Source: Rhodococcus sp. ABRD24 | Lineage (GTDB): Bacteria > Actinomycetota > Actinomycetes > Mycobacteriales > Mycobacteriaceae | Direction of reading: 5' to 3' | NCBI RefSeq assembly: GCF_004328705.1 | Contig: NZ_CP035319.1 | Location: 3,782,001-3,846,000, forward strand | Length of the DNA stretch: 64,000 nucleotides | Shown here: positions 51,685 to 60,657 of the stretch, in pieces | How positions within the stretch are numbered: position 1 is the first letter of the stretch | Layout: the number at the start of each line of letters is the position of its first letter | The notes under the pieces: model-generated | Database searches by the model: none | Told to the model about the DNA's origin: nothing | Seen by the model: only the letters and a program-made list of their open reading frames with translations | Made by a program: the position numbers and the translations under genes

Positions 51685-52116
51685 ATGTCCATCCCTTCCC
51701 TCGAGCAGTGCAACCCCGACGATCCCAGCGAGGCCTTCGTGTGGGCGCTGGTCGGCCTGCCCGGCCCCCAGAACTCACCACTTCTCGTGCATCCCGACGT
51801 GCTACGGCAGTGGTCGAAACACCTGTGGGACCTCGGATTTCGCCATTACGCCAGCGAGCAGACCAAGGAGTACCACCCGCCCGCGCGCGGTCTCTCGCAT
51901 TGGCTCAACGGCGCCGGCCAGTGGGCGGAGAAGGGCGCGCCGCGTCCGCCGGAGAGCTCGGCACCGGATGTCACCGAGCTGACGCCGGACGAAAGGGCTC
52001 ACCTGGTAGAGCAGCTCAGGGAATCCGGTGAACTCAAGCACCTGGTGGACCCGCGTGATCTCGACCTGAACACCGCAAGAGTCGGCTCTGTCGAGGATCT
52101 CCCGGACGGCAGCTGA
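51685..52116 (+). CDS. DUF2744-like phage protein
   Basis: 143 aa. PSEAFVWALVGLPGPQNSPLLV and LRQWSKHLWDLGFRHY resemble the 'phage gene 29' DUF2744 family found in actinophage tail operons. The C-terminal half is acidic. Function unknown, probably a tail accessory. Confidence 0.68.
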   Translation: MSIPSLEQCNPDDPSEAFVWALVGLPGPQNSPLLVHPDVLRQWSKHLWDLGFRHYASEQTKEYHPPARGLSHWLNGAGQWAEKGAPRPPESSAPDVTELTPDERAHLVEQLRESGELKHLVDPRDLDLNTARVGSVEDLPDGS

Positions 52117-52191
52117 GGACGAGCCCGGATCAGGCCGCCTTCAATTCACTTCTCGCGCCTTCCGGCGCAATTGTCTCCCTAGGAGTTGCTC

Positions 52192-52512
52192 ATGGCTCAG
52201 AATGTTGGAGCTTTCGTCGCTCGCAACGCGAAAGCGGTGGTGTCGCTGATCGGCGGCATCATCAGCGTCCTCACCGTTTCGGTGGCATTGCTGCAGTACG
52301 CTCCGGCTTCCGCGGTCGGCGCGGGCGTTGCACTGCTCACCGCACTCGAAGTGCTGCGCACCGTCAACGTATGGATCGTCAAGAACGAGCCGGTGCTGGT
52401 GGCCGCTGCGGACGCTGCGGCCGAGCTGGTGGAATCTTTCACCGACGCGGTCGGAGTCTCGGATTCGGACCATCCGGTGGCGGGACACCTTTCGACGGGC
52501 GGTGCCCGATGA
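52192..52512 (+). CDS. Holin-like membrane protein
   Basis: 106 aa with one or two hydrophobic helices (about 15-55: VVSLIGGIISVLTVSVALLQ) and a short charged tail. AGGAG precedes the ATG. It may open the membrane for the endolysin, or be a small structural membrane protein. The stop overlaps the next ATG. Confidence 0.55.
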   Translation: MAQNVGAFVARNAKAVVSLIGGIISVLTVSVALLQYAPASAVGAGVALLTALEVLRTVNVWIVKNEPVLVAAADAAAELVESFTDAVGVSDSDHPVAGHLSTGGAR

Positions 52513-53876
52513 CCAGCCCGGACAAGTGGGTACCGCCTGGCGCATACACCGGAGGCTCGATTCGTAACCTGCCGATGGTCACCTGGGACTCGGCCCGGAC
52601 GCAGATCCTGTCCAGGGTCACAGCGTCGTTCGCCGGTGTGGAAGCGATCGGCTCGAATCTGAACTCGGTGGCCAAGCTGGCGTTGAACGCTGCCACCGAT
52701 GCTCAGTCCGGCGCCTCCCAGGCGCAGGCGTCGGCTGAGACCCTGGAGAATACCACGGCCCAGAACGCCGTGGACCTGGCGGAACTGGTTGCGGTTCAGT
52801 CCGCCCAGGCCACGGGCGGTACAGCGTTCTCCGACGCATTCGGCCGCACTGCGTTGGGTCTGGACTACACCACATTCAAGACCGGCCCGGTGGCGGATCT
52901 GGTGGTCATCGACGGACAGGTGCAACTCAATCGCATCGGTGACAAGAACACCGGCGATGTTGTCGCCCTGTCCAAAACCGTGACGGGCACCGATGATCAG
53001 CGCGTATCCGTGGTGGTCGGCCGGATTCAGGAGGCCTACAAGGCCGCTGCCCGGATCGTCGTCCGCTCCGCGACGAACCTGTCGACTTTCGTGTACGCCC
53101 ATGTCTATCGAGACCGCGTTGAACTTGGCTGGGGCACGCGCAGCGGCAACACCACCGTGTACAACGAATGGGCGTCGAAATCGGCCACGGTCACTACCGG
53201 CGCTACCGTCACCGTCGAAGCGGTGGGTCGCACCTACAAGGTTCTGGTGAACGGCGTTCTCGTTGTCGGTCACACGGATGGGGATACCGCAGCGCCCCCT
53301 AAATCTCCGATCGGAGCGAACAACCGGTCCTTCGGCTTCGGCTGTCAGTACTACTGGACCGGGCTGTTCGGATACTTCTCGTTCGCGATCAACTCGCTCG
53401 CCGCGGCCGATCTGTCCTCGCCGCCGGTCGTCGGCACCGGGTGGTCGCTGTACCGCCTCAACCCCGTCGCTGTCGCGCAGCCGGCCGGTGAAGTACGCGT
53501 TGCTGCAAGCACTTTCGACAACATCGGCGCCGCCAAAGGCGTCGCCGTACCCGATCTCGGCCGCGGCGAGGTGCAGATCGAGAAGGCGGGTTGGTACGCG
53601 ATCACGACCGCGTATGCCCTGTCTTCGTCTAACACCGGAGCGCGGGTAGGACTGTGGACCGCGCCGGCGCCAGGCGGAACCTGGTCGTTGTCTCGGGTCG
53701 GCGCTCGCACGGCCAGCGACTCCGCGCCACTAGGCGTCGTCAGCTCAAGCGTCGGCAGCTCATTCACCGCCTTTCTGCAGCAGGGATCGGTGGTGGCGCC
53801 GGGCTACTACCTCAGTGCCAACAACGGGTTCGTCGGCACGGCAACCTATTTCGATGGCGCATTGCTGAGCTACTGA
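52509..53876 (+). CDS. Receptor-binding / minor tail protein A
   Basis: 455 aa. An N-terminal region (MTSPDKWVPPGAY, SFAGVEAIGSNLN) is followed by an Ala-rich helix, a lectin-like beta sandwich (about 110-300) and a C1q/TNF-like tip (GWYAITTAYALSS to TYFDGALLSY). Such proteins decide which cell surface a tail binds. The paralogue next door shares all parts. Confidence 0.75.
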   Translation: MTSPDKWVPPGAYTGGSIRNLPMVTWDSARTQILSRVTASFAGVEAIGSNLNSVAKLALNAATDAQSGASQAQASAETLENTTAQNAVDLAELVAVQSAQATGGTAFSDAFGRTALGLDYTTFKTGPVADLVVIDGQVQLNRIGDKNTGDVVALSKTVTGTDDQRVSVVVGRIQEAYKAAARIVVRSATNLSTFVYAHVYRDRVELGWGTRSGNTTVYNEWASKSATVTTGATVTVEAVGRTYKVLVNGVLVVGHTDGDTAAPPKSPIGANNRSFGFGCQYYWTGLFGYFSFAINSLAAADLSSPPVVGTGWSLYRLNPVAVAQPAGEVRVAASTFDNIGAAKGVAVPDLGRGEVQIEKAGWYAITTAYALSSSNTGARVGLWTAPAPGGTWSLSRVGARTASDSAPLGVVSSSVGSSFTAFLQQGSVVAPGYYLSANNGFVGTATYFDGALLSY

Positions 53877-53888
53877 TGGAGCCTGACT

Positions 53889-55265
53889 GTGACCTCACCT
53901 GACAAATCGGTCCCCACCGGCGCGTACGTCGGCACCGCGGGGGCCTCGAACAACATCAGCAACCTCCAGAAGCTCACCTGGGAGGGTGCCCGCGAGTCGA
54001 CCGTTTCCGGTGTCATCGGCTCGTTCGCGGGCGTGACCGCCATCGGCGGCAACTGGAAGGCGATCACCGACAAATCCCAATCCGCTACCACAACAGCGCA
54101 AACGCGGTCCTCCGAGGCCAACTCTACAGCCGCCAGTGCGCAGACGGTTGCCGATGTCAACAAAGCAACTATCGAGGCCCTGACACCGCGGCGGCCTGGC
54201 GAACAGCTGAGTGGCACCACGTTTTCTGATGACTTCGAGCGCACGGAGCTCGGATCCGGCTACACCACCTATAAATTCGGTCAAGTCCCAGACCTGACCA
54301 TTGTCAGCGGTCAGGTTCAACTGAACCAGGGAGGTGACAAGCCCATCGGCTACGGCTCCGTCGTCGTCGCACTGTCGAAGACGGTGCTGCGAACCGACGA
54401 TCAATCGGTCTCGGCGGTCATGGGCCGCGCAAATCAAGCCGGCGCATCCAACACCCCGCTCTACATTCGTGCCGCGCCCGACTTGGCCACCTTCGTCTAC
54501 GTCGACATACTGGCCAATGAAGTACGGCTCGGACGAGGCACCCGCACAACCGGGCTGAACTACACCCCATGGGGCACCGCGGCAGTTACCCTCCGAACCG
54601 GCGATACCGTCACCCTGAACGCGGTCGGAGCGAACTATCAGGTACTGATCAACGGGGTCCCGATCTTGGCCTACAACGACAGTGTCGAGAGCTCACCCGT
54701 CGGTGTGGGGAACAGGTCTTTCGGATTCGGCAACTGGTACACCTGGTTGGCCTCGTTCGCGTACTCCTCCTTCTCCTTCGCCGTCGCCGCGTTGACGGCT
54801 AGCGACCTTGTGTCCCCGCCGGTCACCGGCATCGGCTGGGCGCTGGCCCGCATCAGTTCCGCGAACGTGCCCCAGCCAGCGGGGTCCCGTGCCGTCGCGG
54901 CAGGTACCTTCGACACCGTTCGGCACAGCTCGGCAGTGACGGTCTCCGCCCTGGGGCTCGGACAAGTTCAGGTGCCGGTCTCAGGCTGGTACCGGATGAG
55001 CCTCGGCCTGTACTTCACCGTGCCCACCGTGATCGGGGCCGACCTCTGGTGGGCCCCGAACTCCGCCGCGACCTGGCGGCAGTTGCGCACCGGGCCCAAG
55101 ATCCTTCAGCTCCAGGATTACGGGTACGCCTCGAGCGTCGAGGCCACGTTCGTGGTCTTCCTGCCCGCGGGGGCAGTCGTCGCTCCTGGCTGCAGCTCCC
55201 TTGCCAACAACAATCTCTTCGGCCCCAACACCTATTTCGACGGGGCCCTGATCAACCGCGCCTAG
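53889..55265 (+). CDS. Receptor-binding / minor tail protein B
   Basis: 458 aa paralogue of the preceding protein with the same order: MTSPDKSVPTGAY, SFAGVTAIGGNWK, helical linker, beta sandwich (FSDDFERTELGSGYTTYKF), tip ending TYFDGALINRA. The DNA is clearly diverged, so the duplication is old or the gene was acquired. Two tips may widen the target range. Confidence 0.75.
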   Translation: MTSPDKSVPTGAYVGTAGASNNISNLQKLTWEGARESTVSGVIGSFAGVTAIGGNWKAITDKSQSATTTAQTRSSEANSTAASAQTVADVNKATIEALTPRRPGEQLSGTTFSDDFERTELGSGYTTYKFGQVPDLTIVSGQVQLNQGGDKPIGYGSVVVALSKTVLRTDDQSVSAVMGRANQAGASNTPLYIRAAPDLATFVYVDILANEVRLGRGTRTTGLNYTPWGTAAVTLRTGDTVTLNAVGANYQVLINGVPILAYNDSVESSPVGVGNRSFGFGNWYTWLASFAYSSFSFAVAALTASDLVSPPVTGIGWALARISSANVPQPAGSRAVAAGTFDTVRHSSAVTVSALGLGQVQVPVSGWYRMSLGLYFTVPTVIGADLWWAPNSAATWRQLRTGPKILQLQDYGYASSVEATFVVFLPAGAVVAPGCSSLANNNLFGPNTYFDGALINRA

Positions 55266-55406
55266 CCGGTGCCCAACTCGCCCCCGATGCCTTCGCAGGG
55301 CCGACTTGGTCGAGCCCTCTCCCGTTGGCGACCCTACTAACCCCCTGGAGTCCACAATGGCGCAGCGCCATCACCAGCGGACCGTGCCCAGGTCCGAAGG
55401 GACCTG

Positions 55407-55799
55407 ATGCCCCTTCTCGAAACCACGCTGATCAGCGCCGCCACCTTTCTGGGCGGCTCCGGCGCCGCCAGCTTCTACTCCTGGCTTCGGGCGCGGAAAG
55501 CTCAACCGGCACAGAATATTCGCCACGAAGTGTCCGCCGCCAAACAGGTCAACGACATCGCATTGGCGACCCTGTCCCGTGTGTCGGAAGAACTGCGGGT
55601 CGTCTCCCTGCGGCTCGACGGAGTAGAGGCCGCGCAGGCGGCGTCCAGGCAGGAATTGGACCGTGTCACCGGCCTCTTCCGCGAGGCGCTCGCGGTACTG
55701 CGCGGCGTAATCGAAGCGGCCCAGCACGGCCGCATCCCGGAACTGAACCTGTCCAGAGAACTCATGGACGAGGTCGAACACAGCGAAGGAATCACATGA
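55407..55799 (+). CDS. Membrane protein with coiled coil (DUF2746/holin-like)
   Basis: 130 aa. A short N-terminal hydrophobic helix (ISAATFLGGSGAASFYSWL) precedes a coiled coil (about 35-120). DUF2746 proteins occupy lysis or tail positions in actinophages and are often called holin-like. Start ATG at 55407; stop overlaps the next ATG. Confidence 0.6.
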   Translation: MPLLETTLISAATFLGGSGAASFYSWLRARKAQPAQNIRHEVSAAKQVNDIALATLSRVSEELRVVSLRLDGVEAAQAASRQELDRVTGLFREALAVLRGVIEAAQHGRIPELNLSRELMDEVEHSEGIT

Positions 55800-56131
55800 C
55801 ATCACCGATCGATCCCGGATACCTCGGCTACCAGCCGAAGATCGAACCACTCAAACTCACCACCGGCGCCGGCTTCGTGCAGACCATTCAGCCCTCCAAT
55901 GGGGCCGTATTCCCGGCCGGAACAAAGGTTTCCATCGTGCTCACCGCGCCCGGCGGCGCATCGCTGGGTACCTGGCCCGCCACCGTCACCCCGACCGCAG
56001 CCAGCTGGACCGTACCCGCGGCCACGTCCGATCCGATCCCCACCAACTCGCGTTACACGATGTTGGTCACCTACACGACCACCCCGGCCACCACCTACGC
56101 CTGGTACGTCGGCTCCGTCATCCGCAACTGA
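55796..56131 (+). CDS. Beta-sandwich tail accessory protein (LtfC/Gp6-like)
   Basis: 111 aa. TTGAGFVQTIQPSNGAVFPAG and TYAWYVGSVIRN outline one immunoglobulin-like sandwich of the type I recall as LtfC/p132/Gp6 in actinophage tail tips. ATG at 55796 overlaps the previous stop. Confidence 0.62.
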   Translation: MTSPIDPGYLGYQPKIEPLKLTTGAGFVQTIQPSNGAVFPAGTKVSIVLTAPGGASLGTWPATVTPTAASWTVPAATSDPIPTNSRYTMLVTYTTTPATTYAWYVGSVIRN

Positions 56132-56192
56132 CCTCTTTCGCCGCTCGACAACGGCGAAATTCATTGCAAAAACAATTCTCGAGGAGAACATC

Positions 56193-56543
56193 ATGGCTAT
56201 CGCTGTTACGTCAACCAAGAACGCTCTGTGCGCCGCCTACGCCAATGCGGCGCCCACTATGTATGTTTCGGTCCATACCAGCGACCCGGGCCCCACCGGC
56301 CTCGCGGAAGCCTCGGGTGGTGCGCCGGCCTATGTCCGTGTGGCCACCACCTGGGGCGCGCCGGCCAACGGCCAGATCACCGGCAGCCAGGTCACCGTGA
56401 ACCTGCCCGCCGGCACCTACACCCACGCCGGTCTGTGGAGCGCCGCCACCGGAGGCACGTTCATCGACAAGGTCGCGATCTCCCCGACCATGCTGGGCGC
56501 CCAGGGCACCCTGCTGATCACCCCGACCTTCGCCGTGAGCTGA
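56193..56543 (+). CDS. Phage tail-fibre-type small protein
   Basis: 116 aa, beta-rich (MAIAVTSTKNALCAAYANA, TMYVSVHTSDPGPTGLAEASG, THAGLWSAATGGTFIDKV). Matches the general pattern of small tail-fibre proteins in actinophages. GAGGAGAAC precedes the ATG. Confidence 0.68.
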   Translation: MAIAVTSTKNALCAAYANAAPTMYVSVHTSDPGPTGLAEASGGAPAYVRVATTWGAPANGQITGSQVTVNLPAGTYTHAGLWSAATGGTFIDKVAISPTMLGAQGTLLITPTFAVS

Positions 56544-56569
56544 TTCACCTCTTCGATTTGGAGGCTGCT

Positions 56570-57004
56570 ATGCCAGCACCAGCACAGGCGATCGTGGCCG
56601 CACTGCCCACGCGACCGACAGTGCTCACCTCGGTCGCGGCGCCACCGGCGATGGTGGTGGCCCTGCCGGGGTCGCCGGTCAGCCGGGTCGACGGTGCACG
56701 GGTCCCGGTCATCCCGGCGTTCGTGTACGCCGCGTTCGGCGGAACCGCCACTCCAGCCGTGACCTTCAAGCCCTCGGCCAAGCTCTCCGCGGAGGCGACC
56801 GGGCTCGGGTCTTTGACTTTCGCTACGAAACCCGCAATGCGGGCGACTCTTTCGCTCGGAAGTGGAGGATCGGCTACGGCTCGTGCCGCTGTCGGGTCCG
56901 GTGGCCGGGTTGTCCTGGCCGCGGGCTTCGGCGCCGCGGTGACGGCCCGTACCGCCAACGCGGTCACCACCGCCACCGGCGAGCTTTCGTTCGCGATTCC
57001 GTAA
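56570..57004 (+). CDS. Low-complexity tail-cluster protein
   Basis: 144 aa, rich in Ala, Val, Thr, Pro and Gly with alternating small residues, likely an extended beta fibre. No family recognised. TTGGAGG precedes the ATG. It is the last gene of the structural operon, followed by a strong terminator. Confidence 0.6.
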   Translation: MPAPAQAIVAALPTRPTVLTSVAAPPAMVVALPGSPVSRVDGARVPVIPAFVYAAFGGTATPAVTFKPSAKLSAEATGLGSLTFATKPAMRATLSLGSGGSATARAAVGSGGRVVLAAGFGAAVTARTANAVTTATGELSFAIP

Positions 57005-57089
57005 CTCGGTGCTCATTCCCGCTCCGCGCACCCGGGCGGCACCGCATCTAGTGGTGTAAAGCCATTCCCGATATCGGGGATCGTGTTCT

Positions 57090-57130
57090 ACATGTGCCGC
57101 GCTCAACCTTTGGTTGAGCGCGGCACATGT
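57090..57130 (+). terminator. Terminator of the tail structural operon
   Basis: Perfect 19-bp arms (ACATGTGCCGCGCTCAACC and complement) around a TTT loop, followed by CTCTTCT. A 12-bp palindrome (CCCGATATCGGG, 57067-57078) precedes it. Confidence 0.88.
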
Positions 57131-57279
57131 CTCTTCTCGACTTGTCACAGACCGGTCGACAACTCTCTGCGCGCGCACGCCGAATTGCTCGCCGCCGCTA
57201 CCCATCCGGGTGCCGCGTAGCTTGCAGCACTTCGAGCCTGGTCGCGGCGCGCCTGAAATCTTTGAGGAGGCGATGATCC

Positions 57280-59880
57280 GTGTCAGATATCTACGGTCTG
57301 CCCGACACCACTGGCCGCCAGGAGGGTGATACGTGGACTACAACGTTGCCCGACGGGCGAACCGTCAAGAACACCATCCCAAGTGGGAACGGCAATCAGA
57401 CTGTCGATCAGCAAATCATCAATCCTGATGGCAGCACGACCAATTCGCGTGTAGTCGACAACGGAAATGGCGGGTGGCAGCGGTGGAACGACGACTCCAC
57501 CGGCACCTCATCTTACGCCGGCAAGGACGGGCAGGACACCGAGGTCTACGGCCAGCACTTCGATCCCGGGACATCGACTGCGGGCCAGGCCAGCCACGAG
57601 TTCGGGATTTCCAGCGACTACAACAACACCTATACCGCTTCCTACGACGAAGACGGGAACCGGGTGGGCACCGATGTAGGTGTCGCGAACGAGGGCGGTC
57701 TGTACGACAACGTTCATGTCGACAGCTACGGCAACAAGACATTCTCGGAGACCACCCGAAACGAGCAAGGGGGGCTCGTCAGCACATTCACCGGTCAGGT
57801 CGATAGCGAAGGCTACGGCTGGCGGGACATCTCGGGTAAGAACGGCCCGCAGCGATGGCAGGTAAGCCCGGACAGCCAAGGCAAGCGGGTCCTGACGCGT
57901 ACCGAAGAGACCGACTCGGGCGTACACCACTTCCGGATGGACGAGAACGGCAAGCTCACCGACGAATTCCGTGGCAAGAATCCGGGTGAGTGGTATCGCG
58001 ACACCATCATCACCGACGCCGACGGAAAGACCACCATTACCCGCCTAGATGTCCAGCTCGACGAAACGGTCTACGACATCGACGGAAACATTATCAAGAA
58101 GCCAAGAGACAAGCGGAACGCTGTTAGAAAGGCTGTCGACACCACCCTCGAATTCGGCTACGGGTTGGGCCGCGCGGCCTTCGGTATGACTGACTTGGGT
58201 GCGGTGTACAACACAGTCAGCCCGCTCTGGGGGCAACATGACGCGGCAGTGACGTCTGACGATATCGCGCGCGAGACGGTTGAAACGTTGAAGCCAATAT
58301 TCAATGGCGACGGTCATGAACGCTGGCAAGCACTCCAGGCGGTGGTGGTGGGCACCAACACTGATGAATACGCCGAAGACAGCACAGTATCCATCACCAA
58401 GGCGATCCTGACTGGCGCAACTTTTTTCATTCCCGGACCGAAGGGTCTTGGGGCAATCCGGCGAGGAAGTCGAGACGGCGAAGGACTGCTGATCGATGAA
58501 ATGGTTGCGGCCGGCAAATCTGAGGCCGAAATCCTAGCCGCTGTAAGGGAACTCAGGACTGTCGACGAGTTGCGTCCCTGGCAGCAGGGGGCGCGGATGG
58601 ATGCCCCAGAAGTCCTCGCGGCGATCGAGAGTAGCAGATTGTCGCAGGGCGGAGACGCCCACGGCGCGAGCGGACTCGGCGAAGGCGATTCTGGTCCTAC
58701 GCGAACCGGATCGCCGGAATCCCCACCGCGGACTTCTCCGCATCAAACGCCAGGGGAGGGTGCTCCGGCGAACCCAAGTGTGCCCGAAGTGCTCCCGGAA
58801 TTTTCAACAAATTCGCGCCATGATCGGGATTTGACCAACAGTACAGCGCCGGACGACACGACCAACATGATTCGCGTTGGACCGTTGGGAGTCAAACCCT
58901 GGGATCTTCCCGGGGTTTTTAATGCCGTAACTTATCTGAGTAACCCCGCTCGCGGCGGTGTTGGTGAAGCTTTCACTCGCGCTAAATTGCGGCTAGAAGG
59001 ATATGAAATCCTCGCCGAACAACCTACAATTGGAGTTCGTGTCGACGGTAAATGGGTCACGGTGAGGCCGGACTTCATTGTCATCAATCCGAAGACCGGA
59101 AAGTTGGAGGTTATTGAATCAAAGTTCGGTAAAGATCCGAGATTTACCCGAAAGGGTCAGGTTCGGGCCTATCCGGAACTCAACAAAGGGACATTGACAG
59201 CCTCGGATTTGAATCTGTCCAAAGCCCTTGATGTCGATGGAGAACCTCTATCTGTTCGTATTGGCGAACTGAAATCTGCAGGCCTCCTGGCAGATGATGT
59301 GATCTCCAGGGTCGAGGCACACTTTTGGAATGTCGACTACATGCCGACACCTCAAATCATTGAGATGGCGGCTAAGTCATTCGCTCTCGACTATGAGACC
59401 CTCTTCCGGACGAAGGTCGGAAACTGGGGGGCCTCGGCTAGATTGTCTCAACAGTTTCTGAACGACCTGGTGACGGAAATCAACGCCGCGGCCACTACCG
59501 CCGGCCTGCCGCCCTTACTTCCGAACTATTGGGCTAAGACAAAGAACTCAAGCAATCCTGGATTGCTTTCAATGTTGCCCGTAATCGGTATCCCCGCATC
59601 CCTGCTTTACATGCTTGGGCAAGATGAATCCGCAGGAGGGGCCGACTCCGAATCTGACCTGGACCTCGTCGCTTCATTGATCGGAAACATCAGCGCTCCA
59701 GTGGTTTCTTCTCCGCCGTATCCTGAAACGAACATTGCTCGCTTGCAGCGAAGTGCACGCTCCGCCGTGCCTCGCGATGAGTCCATGACGGTGAACATTG
59801 TGCGATCAAGTCAAGAGGCGGCTCGGGAGCCCGGTGGGCGGGAGGCGCTAGCGGTGTGGACATACGGCGCCCATTTGTGA
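57280..59880 (+). CDS. Tail-loaded nuclease effector 3 (Rhs-like repeats, PD-(D/E)xK)
   Basis: 866 aa. The first 280 residues are short beta repeats of the YD type (LPDGRTVKN, NPDGSTTNS, DEDGNRVGT, DADGKTTIT, DIDGNIIKK). After a helical region and a Pro/Ser-rich linker (about 470-520) comes a nuclease-type core: GGVGEAFTRAKLRLEGYEI, P597-D598 (VRPDFIVI), E613-x-K615 (VIESKFG). A hydrophobic segment (SMLPVIGIPASLLYMLG) and the shared end DESMTVNIVRS...WTYGAHL close it. GTG at 57280 has GAGGAGG upstream. DNA from about 58.9 kb on is richer in A+T. A candidate immunity gene follows 51 bp later. No P element is seen before it. Cargo role inferred. Confidence 0.75.
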   Translation: MSDIYGLPDTTGRQEGDTWTTTLPDGRTVKNTIPSGNGNQTVDQQIINPDGSTTNSRVVDNGNGGWQRWNDDSTGTSSYAGKDGQDTEVYGQHFDPGTSTAGQASHEFGISSDYNNTYTASYDEDGNRVGTDVGVANEGGLYDNVHVDSYGNKTFSETTRNEQGGLVSTFTGQVDSEGYGWRDISGKNGPQRWQVSPDSQGKRVLTRTEETDSGVHHFRMDENGKLTDEFRGKNPGEWYRDTIITDADGKTTITRLDVQLDETVYDIDGNIIKKPRDKRNAVRKAVDTTLEFGYGLGRAAFGMTDLGAVYNTVSPLWGQHDAAVTSDDIARETVETLKPIFNGDGHERWQALQAVVVGTNTDEYAEDSTVSITKAILTGATFFIPGPKGLGAIRRGSRDGEGLLIDEMVAAGKSEAEILAAVRELRTVDELRPWQQGARMDAPEVLAAIESSRLSQGGDAHGASGLGEGDSGPTRTGSPESPPRTSPHQTPGEGAPANPSVPEVLPEFSTNSRHDRDLTNSTAPDDTTNMIRVGPLGVKPWDLPGVFNAVTYLSNPARGGVGEAFTRAKLRLEGYEILAEQPTIGVRVDGKWVTVRPDFIVINPKTGKLEVIESKFGKDPRFTRKGQVRAYPELNKGTLTASDLNLSKALDVDGEPLSVRIGELKSAGLLADDVISRVEAHFWNVDYMPTPQIIEMAAKSFALDYETLFRTKVGNWGASARLSQQFLNDLVTEINAAATTAGLPPLLPNYWAKTKNSSNPGLLSMLPVIGIPASLLYMLGQDESAGGADSESDLDLVASLIGNISAPVVSSPPYPETNIARLQRSARSAVPRDESMTVNIVRSSQEAAREPGGREALAVWTYGAHL

Positions 59881-59931
59881 TATCTAGGGTGAATCGATCT
59901 GGTGGGGGCTCTCGCCTGAAAGGAGTAATTT

Positions 59932-60657
59932 GTGGCTGCTCGTAAAAGAGACCGTGTTGCCAATATGGTTAAGGGGGAATTGACCGATGCAATGGTGCAC
60001 GCGGGATACATGCCGTCTGGTTCCCTAGCGGAGTGTAACGAGGGTGCCGTTTGGTTCACGACTGATGCTGTTGGAATTCCTCATACCGTCGCTGCCGTGC
60101 AAGCAAATATTGGCTATTCGAGGGACGGTGCCGCGAGGTGTACGGGAATTGTATGCCTTATATCTTCGGCGGTAGGTGACATCCTACGATCAATGCCATC
60201 GGACGCACTGCTGAAGGGTGAAGGTCCGGACAGCCGCTTCCTTGAGTATGTTGACCAGTGGACTTTTAACAATCTGCCGGGTCTGGAGTCGGTGGGGAAG
60301 GCGCCATGGGTGATTACTGAAGCGGACGTGCCGATTGCCGTGCAGTGGTTTGAAAATCGCGTATCTGGGGCTGTTGCGAAATGGTTCGACGATCGCAACT
60401 CTCTTGAGAGGTTGATTCGGGTGGCGGAGGAGCCGATCCCGGGGACCTCGCATGACCGGATTGACCCCCGTGTTCTACGGGCGACTATAATCTTGTGCAT
60501 CGTCAATGGTTACTTCACTGATGCAGCAGGATTGATGACAGCGCACCTTGGGCGCGATCACGTGCAGCCGAATATGGATTCATTCGAGCGTGCCGCCGCG
60601 TTCGATAGAGCTCTAGCGGATAGGTTTCCGGAATATCGGCACGCCCGAGGCTGCTGA
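59932..60657 (+). CDS. Candidate immunity protein for effector 3
   Basis: 241 aa, no recognised family. GTG start with GAAAGGAG upstream. The sequence is soluble, mixed alpha/beta (AVWFTTDAVGIPHTVAAV, SFERAAAFDRALADRFPEY). Position directly after a toxin-like gene and the shared low-G+C composition suggest an immunity function. Confidence 0.6.
   Translation: MAARKRDRVANMVKGELTDAMVHAGYMPSGSLAECNEGAVWFTTDAVGIPHTVAAVQANIGYSRDGAARCTGIVCLISSAVGDILRSMPSDALLKGEGPDSRFLEYVDQWTFNNLPGLESVGKAPWVITEADVPIAVQWFENRVSGAVAKWFDDRNSLERLIRVAEEPIPGTSHDRIDPRVLRATIILCIVNGYFTDAAGLMTAHLGRDHVQPNMDSFERAAAFDRALADRFPEYRHARGC

Noticed and set aside
45851..57004. A contractile injection system (R-type tailocin or eCIS)
   Set aside because: No sheath, baseplate wedge, spike or AAA+ ATPase genes; the gene order is that of siphophage tails.
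57131..57279. A fifth P element upstream of effector 3
   Set aside because: TGTCACA occurs near 57145, but neither ACCTG nor TAGGCT is found at the required distances.
33365..60657. A complete inducible prophage
   Set aside because: No integrase, att repeats, terminase, portal, capsid or replication genes are present in the region, although tail genes are complete.
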